Shown here: positions 54,101 through 63,908 of the stretch, piece by piece
How positions within the stretch are numbered: the first letter of the stretch is position 1
How the letters are laid out: every line of letters begins with the position of its first letter
Origin: Rhynchopus euleeides
Taxonomy: Eukaryota; Euglenozoa; Diplonemea; Diplonemida; Diplonemidae
Direction: 5' to 3'
NCBI GenBank assembly: GCA_963210315.1
Contig: OY723274.1
Span: 186,001-250,000 of the forward strand
Length of the DNA: 64,000 bases
The notes under the pieces: model-generated
The model's database searches: none
What the model saw: the letters and a program-made list of their open reading frames with translations, nothing else
Told to the model about the DNA's origin: nothing
Program-made: the position numbers and the translations under genes

Positions 54101-54816
54101 AGGGCAGTGGCTCCCAAGCCTCTTCTACAGCCCTCCCTGGGTCGTGCGGCAAGGCGGTGGGGAAGGAGGGTGTGGCCGCAGCGATGCTGGCGGCGGGTAA
54201 GGTGACGCGTGTGGAGACGGCCGGAGCGACGACGCGCCGCAGCAGGAATGCGGTGTTGGAGGAGAAGCGGCGGGCAGCGGATGGTGGATCGATGCAGGGT
54301 GGAGGCTCAAACGTGACCTCAACAGCCCCCCCTGGCATCAACGAGCCGCTGGCGTTCGACGACGACGACTACGTCGACAGCGATGACCTCGCCTGCAGCG
54401 GCGCCCCTGAGACCCAGGAGGAAGGCGCGCCGATCGAGACGGTGGCAGCGACGGTTGGTCCGACGCGGGTGACGTCGAGGCTGCTGGAGGAGCAGGCCCG
54501 CAAGGGTTGCGAGTGGGATGAGGGTGATAGGGTGGCTGTGGATGGTGTGTCTCCGTGTGGGTCGATGGGAGGGGCGCGCATCCCTGCGACGGCGGCGGGG
54601 TGGAAGAGCCTCTTTCACCCCCTGCACGGCTCGCACCCGCTGACGCGGCAGGTGGCTGCGGTGGCGGTGAGGGAGTGGCACGCTGCGCGTGGGACGCAGA
54701 ACGCGTGGAGCGTGCCGACGGCGAAGGCGGCGGCCCGAAGCCTTCGGGACACCGTCACGAAGATGTGGGAGTGTGACGGGGCGCGGAAGGGCGCGAAGGG
54801 GAAGACGAGGAGATGA
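48199..54816 (+). CDS. Retrotransposon polyprotein with RT, RLE and two OTU-like domains
   Basis: An open frame of 2205 codons; the first in-frame ATG is at 48640 (residue 148), so translation starts there or at a non-ATG codon. Numbering is from 48199. Two hydrophobic segments (about 55-75, 148-180). OTU-like domain 1: RDCLFVAL with Cys267 and DHYEAV with His378. C2H2 finger from Cys434 and a CVIC...CLQC pair near 483-500. Reverse transcriptase about 700-1000: FNTVNR, GVQQGDPLGPLLFS, and YLDD 930-933. CCHC 1252/1255/1265/1269, then a restriction-like nuclease with Asp1313 (KPADV) and Asp1329 (AIDVTVW). OTU-like domain 2: GDCAFDGIAAL with Cys1569 and His1681. Cys-rich finger 1730-1770, then Pro/Ser repeats and a basic end. 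It copies its RNA into a nicked target. Intact, so possibly active. Confidence 0.88.
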   Translation: MGLVYRARLVAAVVGRFPLTRVCLKKNLVGTVQTAVEGCAGWFEEAAPQATVVATQGLAGLCVALWVLTAGFAWRGCLRRRRVVARRWTWPARRCSRWVSRRRHLDPLVPSTVCRSRLRNERGRAALRLELQANSLRAWCGDRGWWAMLLLLIGASSGGAPWAVIGTLALAAGTSAGWAARSAGGVWEAEATELVVRDMWRVLRKDAHAHMLLAEGVTGSKEGVVLGPRAMQGGDHDMVDEDAWGGVDELLEGYGAKRCPNAATRDCLFVALHGPTHPGPLDIARMRQELAARAGSESVKPQLSRLLKSAGQAERYRDGLAKTARGDHLALHLAAGAWDTVIVVVSGGPHPLIRVDPPRLKKGQETQRTRVIAFASDHYEAVTLGHAQAQKMRDAAVHALLGPDSWSTAAPECPAEVPDSTPIPLGVAPELLFCPMTACAGSALRRHKPFSSKASLREHVSDHVKRGEELPPGALRVVGMRQCVICAKVMSAQAQDTCLQCRKRVQPRDVPARRERVGQELTDEGRLPSLEEIHTARVAVSLSVPEAVLRPAAEVLVQALWDVAADKTRVTAWLRLFLVPKVLLRSYRGGKAKQKKARAARLEAITLWRAGKVSELWRCASASGQGAPREVQSPPTWEERERAVVQAARQGRLSTAMARTRSAGLAPASDATLATLRALHPAAEPPTIAKERRTEPADASPTDVFKALRGLPKGTGAGPSGLRADHLRALTQVEGVDVLQALTAVVNILRRGEAPPEIARHLAGASLVALPKPTGGVRPIAVGETLRRLVAKTLVAEVREKVGKLLLKGKQVGVAVDGGLDAATAVVRDYASRHKGTDRILVKIDYENAFNTVNRQAFLDAVRSDLPELAAWVEWCYAHPTALVYREHIILSEHGVQQGDPLGPLLFSLAIRKLTEDIARMPGLEGTIWYLDDGTLMGPPKTVGAAFAELEKRSAALGLKVSRRKCEVISLGGHTVAAIREVGLDVAASKKEEEVRMKLLQQNFEFLGAPVGDAAYCEAVMDRKLEEKFLPCLRELHKVRDAQVAMTLLRHCEGFCKVVFAMRAIGYKGREYLKKYDREVDFVLATILGDEDGELPTEARKQAALPIRLSGLGVRRAADHSTAAALGAASSLFPLCLQLDPSHRWDAQTWKETAERHNECVLEADRIATLARPEMPLKQRDLSMAIIAKQQADLHEGADVTSMGRLLSESLPGAGSWVVAPPETQFAMQREEFQVACRLRLGAPVFSPGAMCQQCGEGLDESGAHIFACKASADRHRRHDAVRGGVYGLASAAGLAPQLEPNHVVLGRGKPADVYLPVGVSEERSRAIDVTVWSTTAQSSMQGAAKARGYTASRAEAAKHAKHDAKCQAEGMAFTAFALEQSGGMGTEAATLFRHLVNYAVDHKMGNRSELTRTWAARITVPLMRAIGKSAMRRGSLCLDLKSGNLRQRVKPDPVPAIEPDFYFARDTGLDVLPPADWDCRLDEMDVEEAEETEGPVRCEPPPRRQPPPPPAEDDSAVEMDAMVDDPLAQLKEWREQVDGGLPGVTARQQQARLGLRVPEGWSFVVGDCAFDGIAALGKETLGCDSAWLRQMGVQRALQDADLRMRVEEGPDMWAAFMAKPGSRDPRTWADYVVLAAVARGTRCTILLLVDNQVPMVLRPIGEGGTRDAFCLRRTGAEHGHYSPLVLPRAIRQHLMALPPQEPAEDLLECRWSGQMEWVKGDSLSGVQRCEKCCGSVDLRKAHKQCGGCWRRVCDKCAKGRGARHCPGYVPRVEVLDADTGETAVVPQGLREDLELSPGRRARRERRASRAAQRPPRAPRPEGSDGPPGTAQGAEAEVKQEKAEGEGDGGARGAAPDAVPPAPTTTNPGEGSAPPPAPQQAPFGASTPQVRTPQGSGSNASSTALPGVSALPSASQPAPAGQSTPRAQTSQGSGSNASSTALPGAPVPPSAASPQTPAGRTTPRTRAQGSGSQASSTALPGSCGKAVGKEGVAAAMLAAGKVTRVETAGATTRRSRNAVLEEKRRAADGGSMQGGGSNVTSTAPPGINEPLAFDDDDYVDSDDLACSGAPETQEEGAPIETVAATVGPTRVTSRLLEEQARKGCEWDEGDRVAVDGVSPCGSMGGARIPATAAGWKSLFHPLHGSHPLTRQVAAVAVREWHAARGTQNAWSVPTAKAAARSLRDTVTKMWECDGARKGAKGKTRR
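53860..54150 (+). repeat. Coding tandem repeats in the retrotransposon tail
   Basis: Three units encoding QGSGSNASSTALPG-type sequence, spaced about 117 nt, with a fourth diverged unit (GGGSNVTSTAPPG) near 54300. Likely a flexible linker. Confidence 0.75.
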
Positions 54817-55610
54817 AGCCCGCAAGGGCAGGTCATCATCCCCTGGAGGGCCGGCTCCTGACTCCGGCCACAACCTCCCCCCCCCCCCCCCCCCAAGGAG
54901 GCCGTGTGTTGGCCCAGCAGGTTGTGTGCTAGACACCAGGAGTGCGACCCCCTCAGCTAGGCGGTCGCGACCCCGAGAACAACAACAACACCCCCTCCCC
55001 ACCCCTCCTTTGATCTTGTCTGATACCCCTTCCCTCACCGCCCCCGCCCCTCCCCTTGACGTTTGTGCATTCCCCCATTTCACATGCCCCCCCCCCCTCT
55101 TTCCATCCGTCCCTTACTCTATCTATATCCCCCCCCCCCACCCCCTTTCCTCACCACCCCCGCCCCTCCCCTTGACGTTTGTGCATTCCATCATTTCACT
55201 GCCCCTTACACTAGAAGCCGCAACAACTGTCCGGATTGCCTCGGCCGCCACTTAACCCAACAAAACAGCCACTCAGGCACGTTACGGCACCGATAATCCA
55301 GGTCATTTGTACAGTATAGATCATTGTGCATGTCTAAACCCCTCCCCACAGTCCACCAGCGCGGTTCGACGGGTCGTCGAGTGCACGTGCCCTCGGAGGC
55401 CCGCCGGAGACACGCGCCTTAACTCCCAGCGCCCCATTCTTGAGCTTTTCCGAGCAGGCCGGGTCCGACCTGTCTCCGCCTCATCTTCGGTCCCCGCTTC
55501 CCTCACACCCCCTAACGCCTCACCAGGCAGCCACACAGGTTGACGGACAGCGATAGCGAGGTCTCGAGTGCAACTCGGCCGACACCATCCTCCGAGGAGG
55601 GAGCGCCTCT
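54817..55610. other. 3' region of the retrotransposon
   Basis: C-rich with a duplicated block (55034-55083 and 55150-55199; contains CCCCTTGACGTTTGTGCATT). Presumed 3' UTR. No poly(A) or clear end. Confidence 0.5.
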
Positions 55611-56216
55611 CTGATGATCTCGCGACGCTCGCTCCGGTTCTTGCCCTTGTGTTTCGCGTTACCTTTGCTCACTTGCCAACAGACAGTGCCACGGGATGGA
55701 AGTGGGCGGTCTGGGTCTGGAAGGGTGGATGTGTGTCTCAAGGCCTCGTCGAGTTGTGCATGGGTGGTTGGGTGGCGGATGGGAGAGTACAGGCCGTTGA
55801 GCCCAGCACGCGTGCATGAGAGAGAGAGGGATTTGAGGCCCCCCGCCCCCAGGTTCCCTGCCCAACTGGACGGACCCAAGTGCCTCACACCGGTTCTCTC
55901 CCCACCCGGTGGTCCACCTGACGGGCAAGTGCAAAAAAAAATTCGAAAGGGTCCCCCCAGGCGTGTATCTATTTCACGGAATGAAAATAGGAATTTGGGG
56001 AAAAAATATTTTTTTGCACTATTTTTTTTGCACTTTTTTCTTTTGGATTTTATTGTGACCCTACTTGGTATTGGCAGAAAAATTTTATGTTCCCGGTCTT
56101 GGATGTGCTCAAACATTCAAAAGAACACATTTTCCGGATGCAAAAAATTTTTGCACCTGGGGGTGGAGAGGGGGGTCGGAGGGCGGTGGTGTGAGAGGCT
56201 TGCTCTCGAGCTCAAA
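55611..56216. other. Intergenic
   Basis: A TTCGAAAGGGTCCCCCC motif at about 55940 and AT-rich stretches. The segment 55826-55925 resembles parts of L (GGCCCCCCGCCCCCAGGT). No gene seen. Confidence 0.4.
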
Positions 56217-56417
56217 CCAACAGATGTTCACTACCGTGGCCTCCGGCGGCTGGGGGGCTCCGCCCCCCAGACCCCCCCATGCGACCTGTGCTATGATTAT
56301 AGCCGCTATCTGTCAGTTGTGTTGTACTTGAGCGTATGCGACTATGGAGCCAGGCCAACAGACGTTCGCTACCGTGGCCTCCGGCGGCTGGGGGGCTCCG
56401 CCCCCCAGACCCCCCTG
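56217..56417 (+). repeat. Pair of box repeats
   Basis: Boxes at 56217-56279 and 56357-56417, containing TACCGTGGCCTCCGGCGG and the CTGGGGGGC hairpin. Confidence 0.75.
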
Positions 56418-57296
56418 TGGCTTGTGCCTGGTCTTGGAGCCAAGTCCTTGCGCGTACGGGGCTGTGGCATATCGGTTCCAGCACCCTCGGCTGGGCCCGA
56501 GCACTGATCTCTAAGAGACGAACCACCTTGCGAATGCGATCGGGTTTGTGGGCTTGCGGCCATGACATCTCGAAAGGGTCGTCGTGGGCCCGTGATCATG
56601 TTTCGGGTTCGACTTGGTGGGCATCCGTGGCGAGGAACCACGTGTATGTGTGCGAGGAAGCAAGGAGATACCACACCAGGAGCCACACAGCACCAGGTCG
56701 ACCTGGATCTGGTCGAGCTCAGGGGGAAGGAATCACAGTCACCAAAGTGATGTCACCACCGCCGGCCTCAACCACCAAACTGCAACCGCAGAGGTTTCGC
56801 TATTCTCACAAGGGAAGGCGCCCTGGGATGCAGCAGTGATTTGTGTGCAGCACCAAGAGGCACTGACCGCCTTGAACAGAGAGGTAGTGTACAGGTGGCG
56901 AGCAGTGGGAGGGCGTGCTGTGTCCTTCCACTTCCCCATCTACCTCCATTCGTTCACCGTTGTTGATAGCGATTTTTTCGCCATTTTTTCGAATCGTATG
57001 CATCGGTCAGGCAGAGTGAATCAAAATAGCGCAAAAATCACACCAAAATCTGTGTCTGAGGCACAGAAATCGTGCAAAAAAGCACCCAAAAAAAGTGCAA
57101 AAAAACCAAAATAGGATTTCGAAAATCGGCCAAAATACCCCCAAAATAGAGCCACACCTGGGTCCCCCTACAAATCGCCGGTCTTAGGAAATTTTTTTTT
57201 GGGCACCCAGATTTCAAAAATTTTCAAACTATTTTCTGGACCAAAAATCAAACTATTGAGGTCCTGGCCGGACATGTCCGGGGGGGGGGGGGGGTA
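56418..57296. other. Intergenic
   Basis: No gene recognised. Ends with GGACATGTCCGG and a G run immediately before foldback copy 3. Confidence 0.4.
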
Positions 57297-58444
57297 GGGG
57301 GGGTCAAATGCCACCCTTTTACGTGGACAAACACGATTTTTCAAAAAACCGGCGCAGAGGCCCCAAAGCCCCCGTAAACCCTCCAAACCCCCCCAGATCG
57401 GTCCGGAAACCCATCGAACCCCACTTTTCCACCATTCCGGGCACCTCAGGTGCCCGAATTGGGGTACCTAAATTTTGTGCCACCGTTTGGTACCGGACAG
57501 TGCCACTGTGTGGGAGGTTGGAAAAGAAAATGCCCCAACACACCACATCTGAGGGTTGCAATGCATGTTGCTTGCCAACCACGTCATCCGGTGGGTGTCA
57601 GGCGCTATGTAGGTGGCATTAGCCAGGTCTTCGATGAGTTCTGGCTTGTATATGTACCTCCCTGCCACCATGCACCGGGAGGCTGCCTGTAGGTACGGAA
57701 CAAGTCCAGATGGTCGTGTGATTCCTGTGCAGCAGTGCTCCACAACCGGGATGTGTTGACAACGACTGTTGCAACACGAGCTGTACATTCCGGGAACACA
57801 CGAAGTGCGCTGTCGTGGTACCCATTGTGCCAGAATTGGTAGTTGCTGCGGTCTACTTTGCCTGGCCCAAGAGCACTGGTACTGAACGGTGCAATATGCG
57901 TGGCGAGGTGAATGCAACGGAAGGGCGCAAAGTCAATACAGCTCTCGGATGGCGGGTGGTGGTGCCACTAGTGTGTGACGTTCACTCGAGGATACAACGC
58001 ATCACAATGAATCAGCAACCGTGGACCGAGTACAATACGCTCTCTGTGGCTGGTGTGGGGGACAAAGGCAGTGCCTGTGCCGCAGGCAGGGAGGTACATA
58101 TACAAGCCAGAACTCATCGAAGACCTGGCTCATGCCACCTACATAGCGCCTGACACCCACCGGATGACGTGGTTGGCAAGCAACATGCATTGCAACCCTC
58201 AGATGTGGTGTGTTGGGGCATTTTCTTTTCCAACCTCCCACACAGTGGCACTGTCCGGTACCAAACGGTGGCACAAAATTTAGGTACCCCAATTCGGGCA
58301 CCTGAGGTGCCCGGAATGGTGGAAAAGTGGGGTTCGATGGGTTTCCGGACCGATCTGGGGGGGTTTGGAGGGTTTACGGGGGCTTTGGGGCCTCTGCGCC
58401 GGTTTTTTGAAAAATCGTGTTTGTCACCCCCATTTGACCCCCCC
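57297..58444. mobile_element. Foldback transposon, copy 3
   Basis: 1148 bp, same orientation as copy 1, with TA at 57295-57296 and 58445-58446. The right TA directly abuts element H copy 2. Slightly more diverged than copies 1 and 2 (for example GATGAGTTCTGG for GATGTGTTCTGG). Confidence 0.9.
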
Positions 58445-58496
58445 TAGGCATGGGCCCCCAAACATATTTTTCATAAACATATATTTTTGCCAAAAA

Positions 58497-58735
58497 TATG
58501 TTTCATTTTCGCATAAAAAAATATTTTTATATTTTTCGAAAATATTTCCAAAATATTTTTATATTTTGGAAATATTTTGAAAATATTTCGAAAATATTTT
58601 TATATTTCGGAAATATTTTGGAAATATTTTGAAAATATTTTGAAAATATTCCAAACATAAAAAAATATGTTGAAAATATTCCAAACATAAAAAAATATTT
58701 TCAAAAATATAAAAATATGTTGGAAAAAACCTTCC
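58497..58735. repeat. AAATATTT-rich block
   Basis: Repeated AAAATATTT / TTTTTATATTT units forming imperfect inverted repeats, in the left subterminal region of H copy 2. The right subterminal region (63395-63480) is similar. Confidence 0.7.
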
Positions 58736-59463
58736 TAATCCGGCGATTTATAGGGGGACCCTTTTCGAATTTTTTTTGGGGAAGGGGTAAATTGAACGTT
58801 TTTGGCCATTTGAAGCCACTGCGAGCATTCCCGGGCCTCGGAAATCAGATTTTTGCCCCTGAAATGCGGTACCGGTCCGGACGAAAATCCGAAAAATTCG
58901 CGCCAAAAAATGACCCCCGAAGCTGCGGTCTGGGTCCAAAGGATTTGTGCCAAGGGCCGTTATGGACACCCCGTAAACCCTTCTGGGACCAAAAAGTGCA
59001 CGAAAGGGGTTACAGGGGGGGGTCAAATAAACGTACTTAGTACTACTATTCGGCGAACGCGCGGGCCTAAATCGACCTCGCCAGAAAATTAATAAATAGT
59101 TTGCGAGCGAATAGACGTACTAAGTACGTCTATTCAACTTTTCCTAAAAACGCTGTTTGCAGGGGCTCTGCGGGGCTGTTTGGTCCACCAGGGGCGCGCT
59201 GGCCACTGCTGTCGTCCGTCTCTCACTTCTTCTGCCTTCCGGTCGAGTATCCGCTCTGTTCTCGTCATACCACTCGCCCCTCATTTGGTTTCGTACCGTT
59301 TTGATTTGTATTGCCCCCCCCCCCCCTGGTTGACATTCTTGTTGAGTTAGTGAAAGCATACACAGTTCATCAGAGCTGTCAGCTTCACTGTCGGTGGTTG
59401 GTTGGTGCGTTGATGCTTAAAAAAAGATGTGAAAAAGACAAGCCACAACCAGCACGCCCCAAC

Positions 59464-59991
59464 TTACTTCTTCTTCAAGTTCTTGGGCTTGCTGGGGCAA
59501 GTCTGCATGTTGTGCCCAGGCTTCCTACACCCTTTGCAGAGCCTGCGGTGTTTGTTGGGAGTCTGGGTGGTCGGGGACGCTGCGCGCTTCTTTTCGGAGG
59601 ACTGGGAGGACTGGGAAGGCTGTGTCTGTGTGAGAGAGTTCACACGAACCGGCTTCGCCCATGCCAAGATGCTTGACTGTTGGGTTGGCTGAGACACAAC
59701 TTTCTTTTGGGTGGACTGCTTCTCTGTGCTCTCTTTTGCCTTCCCGTCCAACCCAGGTTCAAGGTCCGCACCACCAGCCTCAGGGGATGTTTCTGTGCTT
59801 GGTGCGAAGGTGAGGTCCGGACAAAGGGAGCTCTTCACGAACCCGTCCTCCTCACCCGACACCTTCAGCACGTACCCCATATCCCGCAAGCGCTCGGCTA
59901 CCAGCGTGCCCTGGCCCGGGCCAGTTGGTTGAAGGAAGGCCGGGGAGCGCATGGCGGTGGCCCATCCTCGAATATCTTGAACAGGAGGCAT
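59464..59991 (-). pseudogene. Zinc-knuckle protein fragment in the TA element
   Basis: About 175 codons from the ATG at 59991; the frame is open further upstream to about 60120 without an ATG. C-terminal CKGCRKPGHNMQTC is a perfect C-x2-C-x4-H-x4-C knuckle followed by a Lys-rich end. The middle is Ser/Thr/Gln-rich. Such knuckles end MULE transposases and retroelement Gag proteins; neither catalytic core is present, so it is a fragment or accessory protein. Confidence 0.5.
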
Positions 59992-60719
59992 TCCATCAGC
60001 AGGAGGCACATGAAAGCATCGGACGTCATCATTATGTCGGACACCAGCCGAAGCTATTGGCTCTGTTGGTGGATGGTGAAATCTGGGCAGTTGGATTGCG
60101 GGTTTGCGGGCGTGTGTTGATCAGTGCTGCACAACAGGAGAGAATGTCAAACAACGTCAGGGAAGGGGGCTGCGGGGGGTGGGGGGTGGGCTCAGCTGGT
60201 CCTCGAAGGCTACATCTATGGTGAGGTGTGTCTGGGGCCATCCGTCCACATCTTCTCGTTGGTGGTAGGGACTGCGGACGCCGTAGATGAGGAGTCGTTT
60301 AATGCGCGCCGCTCTTCAGCAGTGATTTTGACGCCTCTGGACCCCAGGAGTTTGCGGGTTTCCGGGTTTGCGGTCTTCAGCAGTGGTTCTGATGCCTCTG
60401 GACCGCAGGAGTTTGCGGGTTCGCTGGTTTCCCGTCCGTATGTGTCTGAGGGGGGATGCCCCGATTCCCTTCGTCACGACATATCTTTGAGCGTAGGTCA
60501 CTTCCCCCCTCTACGGACCCCGTGCACCCTGGTTCCCCTAAGTGGCACCAATAGACCCCGTTGTCCCCATTCCTTGCCCCAAAGTTTGCAGATTTGTGTG
60601 TCTCCAAAAAGAAAATCTCAAAAAAAACGAAAAATTTCCCCAAAAAAAAAGGGTGAAAAGTAAGTACTACTATTCAACGGCCCAACGTGCCCCAGAGCCC
60701 CAAAAAAATAAGTAAACCC

Positions 60720-61262
60720 CCCTCACGACTATTGTTTACCTACAGGTATTGTTTACATAAAATTATTTACATGTATTGTTTACATCCGATTATTATTTAC
60801 GTGCAATTATTTTATTTTTCGGGGGGTTCAAAAATATTTCCAAGGTGCTCTGAGGAGTGAGACTTGGTGCCTCTGTCACCAAAGTGACCCCACCAGGATC
60901 CGCGCAGGTTCCAAACGTTCAAAAGAACGGGGTTTGGAAAGCCTGGTGAGGGGGTCCCGCCTGGGTGGGTGGTGTGGTGGGCTAGCTGCCTCCCAGTCAC
61001 TGAATCGGACCAACATTTCATGGATGAATCTTGGCACCGATACCACTAAAATGACCCCACTACGATCCGCACGGAGTCCGAAAAGGGCAATAGAAGTGGA
61101 AAATCGCGATTCCGCACAGGTTTCGAAAAAAATCGCTGAACTATGTAAACAGTATGTGCGTGAAAAATTATTTACACGTATTGTTTACAGTGAATATTAT
61201 TCACAGCTATTATTTACATGCACATCTACTATTTACATGAAGCCAGGTAAACAATAGCTGTG
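60720..61262. repeat. ATTGTTTAC repeats and ATCCGCAC core units
   Basis: Flanking ATTGTTTAC/GTAAACAAT repeats (60728-60810 and 61140-61258) enclose two ATCCGCAC cores (60884 and 61051) about 167 bp apart, with flanks like those at 1678-1874. Confidence 0.65.
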
Positions 61263-61367
61263 ACCCCCCTTTACTACTATTCGGCTAAGTACTACTATTC
61301 AACTAAGTACGTTTATTTGACCCCCCCCTGTAAAACGGCCTAATTCGTTGATTTGTTGCATTTCCCA

Positions 61368-61476
61368 GGGGGTCCTCGCTACGAGTCACTGTGAGTCACG
61401 AGTCGTCAGTGTTCAGCCAAACATGGCTGACTTCTCACTTTTTCTCACTCAGTCACACTTGGTAGCGAGGGCCCCC
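61368..61476. mobile_element. 109-bp MITE, subfamily B, with empty site in H copy 1
   Basis: CCA duplicated at 61365-61367 and 61477-61479. The corresponding place in H copy 1 (about 20842) has one CCA and no insert, so the 3-bp target duplication is direct. Confidence 0.93.
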
Positions 61477-62602
61477 CCAGCCAAAAATCGATTTTTTGGC
61501 TTGGCGAGTAGTTGGCGAAAATCGCGAAAAATCCCAAAAATATCGATTTTTCACAGAGGCCCAAAAACGTGTTCCTGGGTGGAAAATGGGACCAAAAACC
61601 GGGTTCTGGCCATTTCTGGGTGGTTTTTCGGGGTTTCCAGACAATGTTCGCCATTTTTCTGCCCGAAACCCCAGCCTGCTTGCATACACGTTAAGTCGAA
61701 TAAATTAGACATAAGCAGAAGAGCAACATCATCATGTTCGTGAGAATGTCACCCCCCAAGCGGAGGCCGAGGGTGACATTCTCTCGGGGTACCCTAGGTA
61801 AGTCTAATAAACTAGACATAACCAGAAGACCAACATCATCATGTTCGTGCTAGCACTTTGTGCGCCAAAAAACAGGTTACGCTCTTCATTTGGCTGCGTT
61901 CAACGAAAAAAAGACACTTCTTTCTGGAGTTTAGCTAGCACGATTCAGTTGGTCAAATCATTTGTCTGGTTTCTTCTGCCCCCCACCCCCGTGCAAGGTC
62001 ATGTGCCCCATCCCATCGCTTGTTGTCTTGATTACAGGGCTCCGCACTTTTTTGCTGTGCATGCTTGCGCTTCTCGCCTCCACACACCACCCTGGGGGGA
62101 GGGACAGAGGGCGGAGGGGGCTACACACTTACACAACCGATTCGGTCAAACAATGCCACGTCATCCCCATTGGGGTCCTGGACCGCGGCCTCTCTCCCAG
62201 CGAATTGGTGTCGTCATCAGGCAGGCTAAGTAGTTGTCTACACAGGACATTGGTTTTAAGGGGGGTCTGAGTTCTGCGGAACTGGCTTCAAGGGACGCCC
62301 CCTCGTAATGACTGGGTGGATGGAGCCAAGTAATACCAGGTGGTCGGACACCGGAACTCTCGGCATTTATTAGTCGCGGGAACTGTGTCCGTGTGGTCGG
62401 GTGTGACCCCTTCCGATTCCACTGATTCCACTCTTGAACATGTAGTGTTGAAAGATACTTGGTGTTCTGATGTTTTACAGGGTACTTGACAAAGGAAAGA
62501 GGGTGGTCAGTCTTGTGATCCACCCTGAATCCTTCCTGTGAGCAGCAGATCCACAACACCTCGACTTCTTTCAGCGGCTGTATTGATATTGCCTGACACA
62601 GC

Positions 62603-62711
62603 GGGGGCCCTCGCTACCAAGTGTGACTGAGTGAGAAAAAGTGAGAAGTCAGCCATGTTTGGCTGAAAACTGACGACTCGTGACTCACAGTGACTCGTAG
62701 CGAGGGCCCCC
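62603..62711. mobile_element. 109-bp MITE, subfamily B, shared with H copy 1
   Basis: AGC on both sides. Orthologous to 19610-19718 in the other H copy. Confidence 0.9.
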
Positions 62712-63514
62712 AGCAAACATGATTCAATTGGAGGAACAAGCCTCGTACACCAGCGGCCCAAAAGGTGGATTTCATGTATGGTTTTAGGATTTCCCTTACT
62801 ACTGATGGTGTAGAGACTACAAAGCCTGACCTGATGACGCCGCCATGAACCTGGGAGACACGCCGCGTGAGAAGGGACCTCGGTGCGGGGTGGCGTGAAG
62901 ATCCTGCCTGAGTGCCCTCGTCGGGACCCGCGGTAAACCGTGGCGTTCCCCCCGAGGCAAGTCCAGGACGAAGGTTGCAGATAACCGCTGCACCTCTTCG
63001 TCCGAAAGGAGCTCACAGGATAGGGGAACTGCCCACACCCCACTCACGACAGTGTATCCGAAAGGTGCACTGCGCGTGTGGTGGCGGTGTCGGGTCCAGA
63101 CCCACCTCGTTCCCCCATGCCCGTCAGTTGTTGCCCCTCCAGGGGTGGCTGCTGTCTGGCATGGGGGGCGCCCTCCCTGCCTTGCAAGGAAAAATGTAGA
63201 ACGGCATGCTGCCCGTTTCTTCATTTTTTCACCTTGCCTGGCAGGGGGGGGCCCACCCTCACGGGGGGAAAAAGAGGAACGGCATGCTGCCCGTTCACTC
63301 TTTTTTCCTCCCGTCGTGGGTGGCCCACTTCCGGCCATAAAATTGGCCGGAAATTTTTTTCAGCAAAAAATCCATTTTTTGCTGAAAATAGAAAAAATAT
63401 TTTAAAATATTTTTTGGCAAAAATATTTTTGAAAATATTTTTTGAAAGTTGCAAACATAAAAAAATATTCTGGAATATTCTGGCCCAAAACATATGTTTG
63501 GGGCACTATGCCTA

Positions 63515-63745
63515 GGGGGGGGGGGGGGGGTCAAAATTGGATTTCCCGAATTTCCGGGTCCGGACATGTCCGCCCTGTCCGGGGCGGACATTTCTGGATG
63601 TCCGGATGTCCGGGCGGACATGTCCGGGCGGGAAATTCGGGAAATGTCCGGGGGGGGGGGGGGGGGGTCAAAATTGGACCCGGACATCCGGACACCCGGA
63701 TTTCCGGGTCCGGATATGTCCGCCCTGTCCGCCCTGAAATCGCCT
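63515..63745. repeat. TCCGGACATGTCCG palindromic repeats after G runs
   Basis: Two G runs (63515-63530 and about 63650-63667), each followed by TCAAAATTGGA and clusters of TCCGG/CCGGA palindromes. It starts directly after the TA that ends H copy 2, so it may be the left part of a further TA element. Confidence 0.6.
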
Positions 63746-63908
63746 AAGGGGCCGGGGGAAATCCAGGAAATTCGGGAAATCCAGGAATATGAAGAATCCT
63801 CCTTTATGTTTTCATGGTATGACAAAGGTCTTAATAAGAAAAGGATCTTTTCACTTCTTTCTTAAGACGTCTTAATGCAGGTGCTGCATTAAATTTCTTA
63901 AATTAATG

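Larger units (their letters stand above)
47870..55290 (+). mobile_element. Non-LTR retrotransposon with RLE (ends approximate)
   Basis: Extent inferred from the 5' tandem repeats, the long reading frame and the C-rich 3' region. No target duplication or poly(A) tail could be identified, so boundaries are estimates. The domain order (zinc fingers, reverse transcriptase, CCHC, restriction-like endonuclease) is that of the R2/NeSL/CRE group. Confidence 0.6.
59013..61330. mobile_element. 2.3-kb pogo/Tc1-like TA element
   Basis: Perfect inverted ends of 28 bp (begin CAGGGGGGGGTCAAATAAAC), TA on both sides (59011-59012 and 61331-61332). H copy 1 has the uninterrupted site with a single TA near 20873, proving insertion with TA duplication. 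CAG-start termini with TA duplication fit the Tc1/mariner-pogo group. No DDE transposase found; contains a zinc-knuckle frame and ATTGTTTAC repeats. Confidence 0.82.
58447..63512. mobile_element. 5-kb element H, copy 2 (reverse of copy 1)
   Basis: 5066 bp bounded by TA (58445-58446, 63513-63514). It shares about 2.1 kb with copy 1 at near identity, split by later insertions at 59013-61330 and 61368-61476 that copy 1 lacks, and shares the older MITE at 62603-62711. The left portion includes an AT-rich block (58497-58735) and a family P repeat. Confidence 0.85.
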
